This document shows, piece after piece, positions 43,015-52,046 of a stretch of DNA of 64,000 nucleotides. Under the pieces are notes generated by a model, which was not told the origin of the DNA, made no database searches, and saw nothing but the letters and a program-made list of their open reading frames with translations. Each line of letters begins with the position of its first letter. The first letter of the stretch is position 1. Origin of the DNA: JALQTD01 sp964390365 (lineage in GTDB: Bacteria; Bacteroidota; Bacteroidia; Flavobacteriales_D; Sanyastnellaceae); assembly GCA_964390365.1 (NCBI GenBank), contig CAYMHW010000001.1, positions 26,568-90,567 of the forward strand, in the 5' to 3' direction. The position numbers were made by a program, and so were the translations under genes.

Positions 43015-45075
43015 ATGACCCACTCCCCTCCCTACCTCGTTCACGGCCTGCGCGGCCAACTCATTGATAATGCGCAAGCGCAGAATGCTACACCTATATA
43101 TAGTGCCCTGACTGGCGAGGTGGTAGCGCTGACGAGCACGGAGGGACTGGATCTTGGAGGGGCGTATGCGTATGCCCGGGAGGTTGGGAATTTGGCCTTG
43201 CGCAAGATGACGTTTCAAGAGCGCGGACGGATGCTGAAACGGCTGGCCTTGCACCTTCATGCGAAGAAGGAGGTGTTTTACCAAATCAGTTGGGCGACCG
43301 GTGCCACGCGTTCGGATGCCTGGATCGACATCGAAGGCGGCATCGGCAACCTGTTCAGCTACGCGAGTTTGCGCCGGAAATTGCCCGATACCCCGTTCGC
43401 GTTGGACGGGGAATCCCTCGGGCTGAGCAAGGGCGGATCCTTCAGCGGGCACCACTTGCTGACGCCAAAGGAAGGCGTGGCCGTTCACATCAACGCTTTC
43501 AATTTCCCCGTTTGGGGCATGCTGGAAAAGGCCGCAGTGAATTGGTTGGCCGGGGTGCCGTGCATCGTGAAGCCGGCAACGGGGACGAGCTTCCTGACCG
43601 AGGCGGTATGCCGAGAAATCGTGGCGAGCGGCATCTTACCCGAAGGCACTCTGCAATGGGTGTGCGGGAGCGCCCGGGACATTCTCGACCACGTGGACGA
43701 GCGGGATGTGGTGACGTTCACGGGTAGCGCGAACACAGGGAAACGGCTTCGGCAATCGGCGCGGATTCAAGAATACTCGGTGCCCTTCAACCTCGAGGCC
43801 GATTCGTTGAATGCAGCGGTTTTGGGAGCGACTGTGGAGGCGGGAGATCCTGAATTTGACCTGTTTATAAAGGAGGTGCGGAAGGAAATGACCGTCAAGT
43901 GTGGCCAAAAATGCACCGCCGTTCGCCGCATCCTCGTGCCGCGACACCTCATGGACGCTGCGCAAGAAGCCTTGACGGCTGCCCTCTCAAAGACCGTCAT
44001 CGGGGACCCTCGCGAAGAGGGCGTGCGCATGGGAGCCTTGGTGAGCAAGGACCAGGTGGCCGAAGTGAAGGCCCAAGCTGCCCGCCTCGCGGAGGAGGCG
44101 GAGCTCGTGTTCAACCCGGAGGGCGAATTCGTTTCCGCCAATCCTGAGGCCGGTGCGTTCATGGCACCGATGGTCTTCCGGACGGATCGCCCGATGGAGG
44201 CCGTGAACTGCCACGAGGTCGAGGCGTTCGGTCCCGTGAGCACCTTGATGGCGTACGACGATGTGGAGGAAGCTGCTGTTTTGGCCAAAAAAGGCCGCGG
44301 CTCCCTCTGCTGCTCCATCACCACCCACAACGCCGCAGAAGCGCAACAATTCGTCTACGGCGCAGCCTCCATGCACGGCCGCATGCTCGTGCTCGATCGC
44401 GATTGCGCCGGCGAGTCCACAGGCCACGGTTCCCCCCTCCCCTTGCTCGTACACGGCGGCCCCGGTCGCGCAGGCGGTGGCGAAGAAATGGGCGGCTTGC
44501 GCGGCATCAAGCATTACATGCAGCGAACGGCCATCCAAGGTTCCCCGACCATGCTAACCGCCATCACCCAGCAGTACCAGCCCGGTGGCGCTCAGCCCGA
44601 ATCTGAACCTCACGCCTTCCGGAAACACTTTGAGGACCTCGTTGTCGGCGAAACCGTCACCACGCACAAGCACACGGTCACCGAGGCTGACATCGTCAAC
44701 TTTGCCAATGTCAGTGGAGACAATTTTTACGCCCACATGGATGAGACCAGCCTCGAGGGCACGGTGTTCGAGCGTCGCGTAGCGCATGGGTACTTTGTTT
44801 TGAGCAAGGCTGCCGGACTGTTCGTCGATCCGAAGAAGGGACCTGTGCTCCTGAATTATGGCATTGAAGAAGCGCGTTTCACGAAGCCCGTCTACCCGGG
44901 AACCACCATCGGTGTTCGACTGACGGTCAAGGAGAAAGTCGCACAAGAAAAGCGCGACGCCGAAGACGTGGCAAAGGGCATTGTGAAGTTCCTCGTGGAC
45001 GTGTACGACGAGGCGGGTGAAACCGTGGCTTTGGCCACCATTTTGACCATGGTGAAGATGAAGGACCAATCTTGA
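43015..45075 (+). CDS. paaZ: PaaZ-type fused aldehyde dehydrogenase / MaoC-like hydratase
   Basis: A 686-residue bifunctional enzyme. The N-terminal aldehyde dehydrogenase domain (about 1-520) shows HINAFNFPVWGMLEK, VTFTGSANTG, the active cysteine in CGQKCTAVRR and FGPVSTLMAY. The C-terminal domain (about 545-686) is MaoC-like (NFANVSGDNFYAHMD, the catalytic D/H pair). PaaZ opens the oxepin-CoA ring and oxidises the resulting aldehyde in aerobic phenylacetate degradation. No other paa genes are nearby, so it may work with a distant cluster or in another pathway. An S41-like gene starts 3 nt after the stop. Confidence 0.93.
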   Translation: MTHSPPYLVHGLRGQLIDNAQAQNATPIYSALTGEVVALTSTEGLDLGGAYAYAREVGNLALRKMTFQERGRMLKRLALHLHAKKEVFYQISWATGATRSDAWIDIEGGIGNLFSYASLRRKLPDTPFALDGESLGLSKGGSFSGHHLLTPKEGVAVHINAFNFPVWGMLEKAAVNWLAGVPCIVKPATGTSFLTEAVCREIVASGILPEGTLQWVCGSARDILDHVDERDVVTFTGSANTGKRLRQSARIQEYSVPFNLEADSLNAAVLGATVEAGDPEFDLFIKEVRKEMTVKCGQKCTAVRRILVPRHLMDAAQEALTAALSKTVIGDPREEGVRMGALVSKDQVAEVKAQAARLAEEAELVFNPEGEFVSANPEAGAFMAPMVFRTDRPMEAVNCHEVEAFGPVSTLMAYDDVEEAAVLAKKGRGSLCCSITTHNAAEAQQFVYGAASMHGRMLVLDRDCAGESTGHGSPLPLLVHGGPGRAGGGEEMGGLRGIKHYMQRTAIQGSPTMLTAITQQYQPGGAQPESEPHAFRKHFEDLVVGETVTTHKHTVTEADIVNFANVSGDNFYAHMDETSLEGTVFERRVAHGYFVLSKAAGLFVDPKKGPVLLNYGIEEARFTKPVYPGTTIGVRLTVKEKVAQEKRDAEDVAKGIVKFLVDVYDEAGETVALATILTMVKMKDQS

Positions 45076-45078
45076 TCG

Positions 45079-46452
45079 ATGCGCTGGCTGCTCCCCTTCC
45101 TTATGGTGGCTGTTTGGGCGCCGGCACAGGACACGTTGCCGCTGCTTGAACGCTTCGTGACCGCTGAGGAGGCGATGGCGGATTTGGCGGCATTGGAAGC
45201 TTGGATGCTGGCCACGCACCCTGCCGGCCTCACCGAGGACAGCCTCGCGCTTCAGGGGGCGATGCGAAGGGCTTCGAACCAGCTGAAAACCGGTGCATCA
45301 ACGTGGATGTTCGCTCGGGTGGTGGGGGAAGCGATGGCCACTTGGGGCGACAGCCACACGGGGTTGGATTGGCGCGCGCTGCTGCCTGAGATGGAGGCCA
45401 CTTGGGGCCGTTTTCCAGGCCAAATCGCACTCGAAGGAGGCCGCATCACCGTCGCCCAATCCCCGGTCATTCCAACCGGTACGCCCATCGACTCGGTGGG
45501 CGGATGGAGCGCACGGGCCATCCTCGAAAATGCACGCGGCATGTTGTCCTCCGAAGGATTCGCGCGCCAACCTCATTACCGACGGGCCGAGCGGCTCTGG
45601 CCATGGCTCGCGGCGGTTCCTGCCCCCGGAACTCCGGCCGGTGTCCTCGTCGTGCGCAACGACAGCGCTGAATGGGCTGTTCGGCCGAAGGTGCCGGCGA
45701 GTTCGGCGAACCGACGCGATGTCGGCATTTCGGTCGATTTTGGCCGTACGGCGGCCGTGTTGCGCATCGAATCGTTCAACCGGGGCTCGGATGAACGGTA
45801 TCGGCGAGTCCTGCGGCGCAGCTTGCGCCGGATTCGCCGAACAAGTCCCGAGGGCACCATCATCGATTTGAGGGGGAATTCGGGGGGCTCTGCTTCCCGC
45901 ATGGAGCGCATGGCAAGGGCTTTCCTCTTGGAGCCCGACGCTTTGGTCGATCGGATTGAATTTCGAGCATCTGAAGGAGCCGAAGCCGCTTTCGATCCGG
46001 ATTTTGCTGAGGCGAGTTCGCGAACGCGCACCCGCTGGGCTGAAAGCGACCGGTGGGCAGCCTGGCGGATTGAGGTGGATTCGTTGGTTCCGGGTAGCCT
46101 TTGGGAAGGAGCGATGCGCCCCCTTGACGTTCCGAGGCGACCCTACCGCGGTGCCGTTGCGGTGTTGGTTGATGGAGGAACGGCGTCGACCGCAGCCCAT
46201 TTCGCGGTTTGGGCGACCAACCAAGCGCGCTTCCAAACCTTCGGGGAACCCGCTTTGACCGGGAATTCGGGCACATGCGCCCACGCCGTCAGCTGGACCT
46301 TGCCCGCTTCGGGGTTGCCCGTACAATGCGCTTCGATGCGCGTTTGGGTGAACCGAACCGCAGGTTGGAACTCCGGAATGTGGATGCCAAATCACATTGC
46401 GCCGAGAATGGCAGCGGAGGAGGCTGCACGGAACTGGTTGGAATCGCGATGA
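45079..46452 (+). CDS. S41-like (C-terminal processing) peptidase, exported
   Basis: A 457-residue protein with a signal peptide (LPFLMVAVWAPA/Q). Residues about 25-110 form a helical cap; the α/β core has IIDLRGNSGGS and VLVDGGTASTAAHFAVWA, the region holding the nucleophilic serine in S41 peptidases. The PDZ insertion seems shortened or absent. It likely cleaves peptides in the periplasm. It starts 3 nt after paaZ and overlaps the next small gene by 4 nt (ATGA), so it lies in the paaZ-GH92-aminotransferase unit. Confidence 0.78.
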   Translation: MRWLLPFLMVAVWAPAQDTLPLLERFVTAEEAMADLAALEAWMLATHPAGLTEDSLALQGAMRRASNQLKTGASTWMFARVVGEAMATWGDSHTGLDWRALLPEMEATWGRFPGQIALEGGRITVAQSPVIPTGTPIDSVGGWSARAILENARGMLSSEGFARQPHYRRAERLWPWLAAVPAPGTPAGVLVVRNDSAEWAVRPKVPASSANRRDVGISVDFGRTAAVLRIESFNRGSDERYRRVLRRSLRRIRRTSPEGTIIDLRGNSGGSASRMERMARAFLLEPDALVDRIEFRASEGAEAAFDPDFAEASSRTRTRWAESDRWAAWRIEVDSLVPGSLWEGAMRPLDVPRRPYRGAVAVLVDGGTASTAAHFAVWATNQARFQTFGEPALTGNSGTCAHAVSWTLPASGLPVQCASMRVWVNRTAGWNSGMWMPNHIAPRMAAEEAARNWLESR

Positions 46453-46907
46453 AACGGGCAATCCTCATTCCGCTGCTTGCGATTTCCGCGCTGATGTATG
46501 GTCAAGGTGGCGTCCTTTCTTGCGATTCGCTTGATGCGTGGGCGCCGCGTGAGGCGCGTTGGTGGAAGGAGTTGCAGCGGGCGACGGCGGATTGGGATTT
46601 GGCCTTGGAAATCCAAATCCGCTGGCAGACCTCCGTGTGCGAAGCCGCCCAGGAATTGGAACGGATTTCGTTGCGGCGATTGCAGGCAGAGGCTCGGAAC
46701 GACGCAGCGCTCGCGGATACGTTGGCTGCCTTGCGAATCGAAGAAGCCGGGGTTCGAAATGCCCGAAACGCTCAATTGCTGGCCTCCCTGCCCTTGGAAT
46801 GGTGGCCCGCTATGAAGGAGGTCCTCGACCCGCCCAAGCCCGCCGTGCTGCATTTCGGCGTGCACGATCGCATGAAGTGCGAAGTGTGCGTTCCGGGTAC
46901 GGAATAG
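46449..46907 (+). CDS. Small exported protein with C-terminal CxxC
   Basis: A 152-residue protein with a signal peptide (IPLLAISALMYG/Q). Its body is a long helical stretch rich in Glu, Arg and Ala (ERISLRRLQAEARND, LADTLAALRIEEAG) with three early/middle cysteines and a terminal MKCEVCVPG motif. I recognise no family. Translational coupling to the S41-like gene upstream (ATGA) suggests it may be a partner or substrate. GH92 starts 48 nt later. Confidence 0.6.
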   Translation: MKRAILIPLLAISALMYGQGGVLSCDSLDAWAPREARWWKELQRATADWDLALEIQIRWQTSVCEAAQELERISLRRLQAEARNDAALADTLAALRIEEAGVRNARNAQLLASLPLEWWPAMKEVLDPPKPAVLHFGVHDRMKCEVCVPGTE

Positions 46908-46954
46908 TGAATTGGGCGTTGGGGTTTGGGCCAAAACATCCGAATTTCGCCGCC

Positions 46955-49882
46955 ATGAATGCGATGCGTCCCTTGTTCTTAGCCTCCCTCGTTTTGGGGT
47001 GCACCCTGCCTTCTTCGGACCTCGAAAAGCCGCTTCACCAGGAGGTGGACCCGTTCATCGGAACCGGTGGGCACGGTCACACGTACCCTGGTGCGACCTC
47101 GCCCTTCGGCATGGTGCAGCTGAGCCCGGACACGCGACTCGACGGCTGGGACGGCTGTGGAGGCTACCACCACTCCGACTCCGTCATCTACGGCTTCAGC
47201 CACACGCACCTCCAGGGAACCGGCGTCAGCGACTACGGCGACGTCCTCATGATGCCGTGCACGCAATTCAAAGCGGGCCAAACCGCCTGGCGCGATCGGT
47301 ACGCGAGCGCATTCTCCCACGAGCGCGAAGCAGCGGCAGCGGGCTTCTACCGGGTTCGCCTCGATGACCACGCCCTCGAGGTCGAGCTCACCACCACACC
47401 GCGCACCGGCATCCAACGGATTCGATTGGATGAAGCGGACACGCTCACGGTCATCATCGACCTGGATCACCGTGACGAACTTGTGCATTACAGCATTTAC
47501 CCGCTCGACGATTCCACGCTCGTGGGGCACCGCGTCTCGGACAATTGGGCTCGGGAGCAGCATGTTTACTTCGCCACCCGCTTCAGCGCGCCCTTTTCGT
47601 GGCGCGATCAGTTGAGCGAAGTGTTCACGGTGGGCGTTTTGCCGGACGGCAGCTTGGAGCAGGTGATGGAATACGTTCCCGTGTTTGCCGCTGATTTCGG
47701 GGTGCTCGACTCGCTCATCGTGCGGACGGCGTTGAGTTTCGTGGACATTGAGGGCGCCTTGCGGAACCTGGAGGCGGAGGCGCCGCATGCGGACTTTGAT
47801 GCATACCAAACGGCCAATGCGAACCGTTGGGATGAGCAGCTCGGTCGCGTGCGCATCGAAGGGGGAAGTCCGGCGGACCGAACGAATTTCTACACGGCGC
47901 TGTACCACAGTTGCACCGTTCCAAATGTGGCTTCGGATGTGGACGGTCGCTACCGCGGGACCGATTTGACCATCCACCAACTCGCTGAGGGGGAGGGCGA
48001 TCATTACACCGTGTTCTCGTTGTGGGACACCTTCCGAGCGCTGCACCCGTTGTTGAATTGGTTGGAGCCGGAGCGGACGCGGGATTTTGCTCGGACGTTT
48101 TTGCGGATGTACGAGCAAGGAGGCCAATTGCCGGTGTGGGAGTTGGCAGGGAATTACACCGGGTGCATGATCGGCTACCACAGCGTGCCCGTGCTCGCGG
48201 ATGCGTGGAGGTGGGGAATTCGGGACTTCGATGCGAATTTGGCCTTGGAAGCCATGATGCAAGCCGCTGACAGCGCCCACCTCGGTTTGCCTGCCTATCG
48301 GGAATTGGGTTACATCCCGAGCGAAATCGAGCACGAGAGCGTGAGCAAGACGCTCGAATATGCGTTCGACGACGCGTGCATCGCCTCCTTTGCGCGAGCG
48401 GTGGGCGGCCCGGCTGAAGTCGTGGAGCGCTTCGAGCGCCGGAGCTGTGCGTGGCGCAACCTGTACAACCCCGATTCGCGGTTCATCCAGCCGAAGCGCG
48501 GGGGGGCGTTCATCGAGGGATTTGACCCGAAAGAAGTGAATTTCAACTACACGGAGGCCAACGGTTGGCAATACACGTTTTTCATGCCGCATGACCTGTC
48601 TACCTTGGAATCCTACGTGGGCGGCGACTCTGCGCTCGTGGCCTTCTTGGACGAACTCTTCACAGCTGAGTCGGCGACCACGGGACGGGAACAGGCGGAC
48701 ATCACAGGGCTCATCGGGCAATACGCCCACGGGAACGAGCCGAGCCACCACATGGCCCACATCTACACGTATGCCGGACGGCCGGATCGCACGGCGGAAT
48801 ACGTGGACCAAATCCTCACCGAGCTCTACCACCCCACCCCCGACGGCTTGAGCGGAAACGAGGACTGCGGCCAAATGAGCGCTTGGTACGTTTGGAACGC
48901 CATGGGACTTTATCCCGTCGCACCCGGGAGCGGTGAAGTCATCGTGGGAACTCCTCGGTTCGATGCTGTCCATGTGGTGCCCAACGGACGCCCAGCGCTT
49001 CAGATCACCCGCTCGGGATCCGGACGCTACGTCGATGATATTGCCCTCGATGGCACTTCAAGCAAAGCGGCGTTTCTTTCTGTAGACCAACTGATTGCAG
49101 GCGGAAAACTTGAGTTCGTTTGCAGCGAATCTCCCTCGCCTGATTTCGGCCAAGCCGTCCGACCACGGGCCGCGGTTGATGCTCCAGGCTTCGTGCCCGT
49201 GCCCATCATCGATGCCCCGCGCACGTTCAAGGAGTCCGTGGAAGTGTCATTGCGGCACCTCAATCCCCATGCCGAGTTGCGCTACCGAACCGATCCGTCC
49301 GCGGAATGGTCCCGCTATGATGGCCCGTTCACCTTGGAACAAGGCGGCACGATCGAGGCTGCAGCGGAGGGCAGCGCCGTGGTGCGCCACCACCTCGTTC
49401 GCGTGGACCACGACTGGCAGCTGAACTGGATATCGGGCGAGCACAGCCACCAATACCACGCGGGCGGCCCCAATGCCCTCGTGGACGGCATCGTAGGCGG
49501 CCCGAATTTCAAGACGGGGGAATGGCAAGGATTCTTCGGGCAGGATGTGGTGGCGGAGTTGGATTTGGGCGAGGTGAAACGCGTGAATGGCCAGTCGCTC
49601 GGGGCGCTTCGCGATGTGCGCCCGTGGATCATGTTGCCCAAGGAGGTCCGTTTTTTGAGCAGCTTGGATGGCCAAAACTGGACCCTCATCGACGCCCTGG
49701 GCCACACCGCTTCCTCCGAGGACGAATCGGTGTTGGTGCTGCGGTTCGCGACCGAGCGCACCACGGAGGCCCGCTACCTCCGGCTCGAAGTGGACGGCTT
49801 CGGGGAGTTGCCGAGCACGCATTTAGGAGCCGGCAATCCGTCTTGGTTGTTTGTGGACGAATGGCAAGTGGAAACGCGATGA
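46955..49882 (+). CDS. GH92 α-mannosidase-family lipoprotein
   Basis: A 975-residue lipoprotein (lipobox LASLVLGC near residue 16). The GH92 catalytic region shows VDPFIGTGGHGHTYPGA, GFSHTHLQGTGVSDYGD, GNEPSHHMAHIYTYAG and GLSGNEDCGQMSAWYVWNAMGLYP. GH92 enzymes are Ca-dependent exo-α-mannosidases that trim N-glycans or mannans. After the catalytic domain (about 30-740) come a chitobiase-type β domain (about 755-815) and a C-terminal discoidin (F5/8)-like domain (about 830-975, ending in DEWQVETR). It indicates use of α-mannosides. The next gene overlaps it (ATGA). Confidence 0.93.
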   Translation: MNAMRPLFLASLVLGCTLPSSDLEKPLHQEVDPFIGTGGHGHTYPGATSPFGMVQLSPDTRLDGWDGCGGYHHSDSVIYGFSHTHLQGTGVSDYGDVLMMPCTQFKAGQTAWRDRYASAFSHEREAAAAGFYRVRLDDHALEVELTTTPRTGIQRIRLDEADTLTVIIDLDHRDELVHYSIYPLDDSTLVGHRVSDNWAREQHVYFATRFSAPFSWRDQLSEVFTVGVLPDGSLEQVMEYVPVFAADFGVLDSLIVRTALSFVDIEGALRNLEAEAPHADFDAYQTANANRWDEQLGRVRIEGGSPADRTNFYTALYHSCTVPNVASDVDGRYRGTDLTIHQLAEGEGDHYTVFSLWDTFRALHPLLNWLEPERTRDFARTFLRMYEQGGQLPVWELAGNYTGCMIGYHSVPVLADAWRWGIRDFDANLALEAMMQAADSAHLGLPAYRELGYIPSEIEHESVSKTLEYAFDDACIASFARAVGGPAEVVERFERRSCAWRNLYNPDSRFIQPKRGGAFIEGFDPKEVNFNYTEANGWQYTFFMPHDLSTLESYVGGDSALVAFLDELFTAESATTGREQADITGLIGQYAHGNEPSHHMAHIYTYAGRPDRTAEYVDQILTELYHPTPDGLSGNEDCGQMSAWYVWNAMGLYPVAPGSGEVIVGTPRFDAVHVVPNGRPALQITRSGSGRYVDDIALDGTSSKAAFLSVDQLIAGGKLEFVCSESPSPDFGQAVRPRAAVDAPGFVPVPIIDAPRTFKESVEVSLRHLNPHAELRYRTDPSAEWSRYDGPFTLEQGGTIEAAAEGSAVVRHHLVRVDHDWQLNWISGEHSHQYHAGGPNALVDGIVGGPNFKTGEWQGFFGQDVVAELDLGEVKRVNGQSLGALRDVRPWIMLPKEVRFLSSLDGQNWTLIDALGHTASSEDESVLVLRFATERTTEARYLRLEVDGFGELPSTHLGAGNPSWLFVDEWQVETR

Positions 49883-51060
49883 ACTCGGAAGGATTCTTGG
49901 ACGGGCATTTGGCCCAAACCACGCTGCACCCGCTGGGGCTGCGCATCAAGCGCGCTGAAGGCCTGGACCTCGTACTCGAAGACGGCCGGCGGATCATGGA
50001 CCTCATCTCCGGCATCGGCCCCTCCGCTTGGGGACACGGTCACCCCGAAATCCTCGCGGCGCTGCACGCCCAAATCGACACCCACCTGCACACCATGGTG
50101 TACGGCGAATTCCACCAACGTTCGCAAGACGAAGCCGCGCGCCTGTTGGTGGACTTCCTGCCCGATGGTCTGGACACCGTGTATTTCGTGAACTCCGGGG
50201 CGGAGGCGATCGAGGGCGCCATGAAGTTGGCCAAACGCGTCACCCGTCGCGGCGGATTCGTCGCCTGCCAAGGCGCCTACCACGGCAACACCCACGGCGC
50301 GCTCAGCGTCAGCGCCAACGCGGCCCGCAAGGCCCCGTTCGAACCCCTCCTGCCCTCCGTTTCCTTCATGCCTTTCAATGACTTGGAGGGCTTGGCGGCC
50401 ATCGACGGCACCCAAGCGGCCGTGCTCGTGGAGACGGTTCAAGGCGATGCGGGCATCCGCATTCCCAGCACGGAATGGATGGCCGCGCTTCGAGCGCGCT
50501 GCGACGCCACGGGCACCCTCCTCATCCTCGACGAAGTCCAAGCCGGCATGGGGCGGACGGGCAAGGTGTTTGCCTTTGAGCATTTCGGCATCGTTCCTGA
50601 CATCCTGTGCTTGGGAAAAGCGCTCGGCGCTGGGCTTCCCATCGGGGCGTTCGTTGCCTCACGCGACCGGATGCGGCTGCTCGCCGACGGTCCGTCGTTG
50701 GGGCACATCACCACGTTCGGCGGCCACCCGGTGCCCTGCGCCGCCGCCGCCGCGGGATTGAAATTGATGCGCCAGGTGGATTGGGATGCCGTCGAGCGCT
50801 TAGGAGTTCGGCTCGAACAATTCCTCACCGCGCACCCCGCGGTCCGCGAAGTGCGGCGCATCGGGCTCTACGTCGCAGTGGAATTGTCCGATCCCGACGC
50901 GGTGACGCGTTGCATTGAGGCGGGGTTGGAGGCTGGCGTGTTGCTGTTTTGGTTCCTTTCAACGCCGCAAGCGTTCAGGATGGCGCCGCCGCTGAACTTG
51001 ACCGAGTCGGATTGGGAACGGGTTTGGCCAGCCCTCACCCGGGCCCTTGACGCCGCTTAA
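49879..51060 (+). CDS. Class III aminotransferase (acetylornithine/ornithine type)
   Basis: A PLP-dependent ω-aminotransferase of 393 residues. Diagnostic stretches are VYFVNSGAEAIEGAMKLAKR, GAYHGNTHGALS, LILDEVQAGMGRTG and the lysine region ILCLGKALGAGLPIGAF. The family includes acetylornithine, succinylornithine and GABA aminotransferases; the substrate cannot be fixed from sequence, and no arg genes are adjacent. The ATG overlaps the GH92 stop (ATGA). The TAA is shared with the convergent esterase stop as TTAA (51057-51060). Confidence 0.88.
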   Translation: MNSEGFLDGHLAQTTLHPLGLRIKRAEGLDLVLEDGRRIMDLISGIGPSAWGHGHPEILAALHAQIDTHLHTMVYGEFHQRSQDEAARLLVDFLPDGLDTVYFVNSGAEAIEGAMKLAKRVTRRGGFVACQGAYHGNTHGALSVSANAARKAPFEPLLPSVSFMPFNDLEGLAAIDGTQAAVLVETVQGDAGIRIPSTEWMAALRARCDATGTLLILDEVQAGMGRTGKVFAFEHFGIVPDILCLGKALGAGLPIGAFVASRDRMRLLADGPSLGHITTFGGHPVPCAAAAAGLKLMRQVDWDAVERLGVRLEQFLTAHPAVREVRRIGLYVAVELSDPDAVTRCIEAGLEAGVLLFWFLSTPQAFRMAPPLNLTESDWERVWPALTRALDAA

Positions 51061-52034
51061 TCCGCAGCGTCCACCGCTTGGATGAAGCGCACCATCGCCG
51101 CCAGGCTCCGCGCAGCCTCGGGAATGAAATCGGGAAACAGCTGCCAGCCGTGCAGGGCCTTCTCTTCGGTGCGCAGCTCCACGTGCACGCCTGCTGATTG
51201 GAGCAGCGCATGGGCCGATTCCGTATCCGGCCAGAGGTATTCGTCCACCGAAGCCTCCAAGTAAGTCGGCGGGAACCCCTTCCATGATCCGCGAAGTGGA
51301 GATGCCGCCGGTGCGCTCGGATCGGCGTCCTGCAAATAGTGGTGCATGTACGCAATCATGTCTTCGCGATCGAACCAGCTGATTTCGTGGTGGTCCGCAT
51401 CGTTGCTCGCGGACTGCGGGGACAAATCCAACCACGGAGACAACAACAACAGCGCCGACGGCACCGCCCAGCCCGTGGACAGGGCATGTTGCACGGTTCC
51501 CGCAGCCAAGTTCCCTCCTGCCGAATCCCCCACGACCACCACGTCTCCGTTGAACATCAGCGCTTCCTCGTAGACGCGCTGTACATCCTCCAGACCGGCC
51601 GGAAACGGGTGCTCTGGAGCCAAACGGTACTCCGGGATCCACAAGCGGCGGCCGGTGAGTTGGGCGAGGTGCATCCCGAGGGCCCGGTGGCTCCGTGCGG
51701 AACCAAACGCAAAGCCCCCCCCGTGCACCAAAAGCAAGATGCCCCGCTCCTCAGCGCCCGGAAACCGCCCCTCAAAAACGGGCACGCCCGCCACTTCCCT
51801 CGATACAAAGGTCCCCCCCGCCGGACCGGGATTCAACCGCGAAAACTGATCGAGAGCCTGCCGCACTTGCTGAGGCGTCAACCCGGCCACGTTGCGCCGC
51901 AGCACGCGCCCAATGCTTGTTCCGCGACTGAGCAAGGACGTGGGCAGGGGCCAATCAAACGGCCACGGCAACCGCGCGGGCTCCTTGCGAAACGGAAACG
52001 GAATGGGCAGCTCGGGGCGAACAACGTGCGGCAT
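51057..52034 (-). CDS. α/β-hydrolase of the hormone-sensitive lipase group
   Basis: A 325-residue esterase/lipase. HGGGFAFGSARSHR is the oxyanion motif of this group; VVVGDSAGGNLAAG carries the nucleophilic serine; the later YLWPDTESAHALL and ALHGWQLFPDF provide the acid and histidine. No signal peptide, so it is cytoplasmic. It may hydrolyse short-chain acyl esters. A TAACTTTG box ends 4 nt before the start and overlaps the stop of the M14 gene upstream. Confidence 0.88.
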   Translation of the reverse strand: MPHVVRPELPIPFPFRKEPARLPWPFDWPLPTSLLSRGTSIGRVLRRNVAGLTPQQVRQALDQFSRLNPGPAGGTFVSREVAGVPVFEGRFPGAEERGILLLVHGGGFAFGSARSHRALGMHLAQLTGRRLWIPEYRLAPEHPFPAGLEDVQRVYEEALMFNGDVVVVGDSAGGNLAAGTVQHALSTGWAVPSALLLLSPWLDLSPQSASNDADHHEISWFDREDMIAYMHHYLQDADPSAPAASPLRGSWKGFPPTYLEASVDEYLWPDTESAHALLQSAGVHVELRTEEKALHGWQLFPDFIPEAARSLAAMVRFIQAVDAAD

Positions 52035-52038
52035 GGTG

Positions 52039-52046
52039 CAAAGTTA
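52039..52046 (-). promoter_or_regulatory. -7 promoter box of esterase gene
   Basis: TAACTTTG on the minus strand, perfect match, 4 nt before the ATG at 52034; its first bases are the M14 stop codon. Confidence 0.5.

Noticed and set aside
46979..48973. 664-codon minus-strand frame opposite GH92
   Set aside because: Shadow of a clear GH92 domain.
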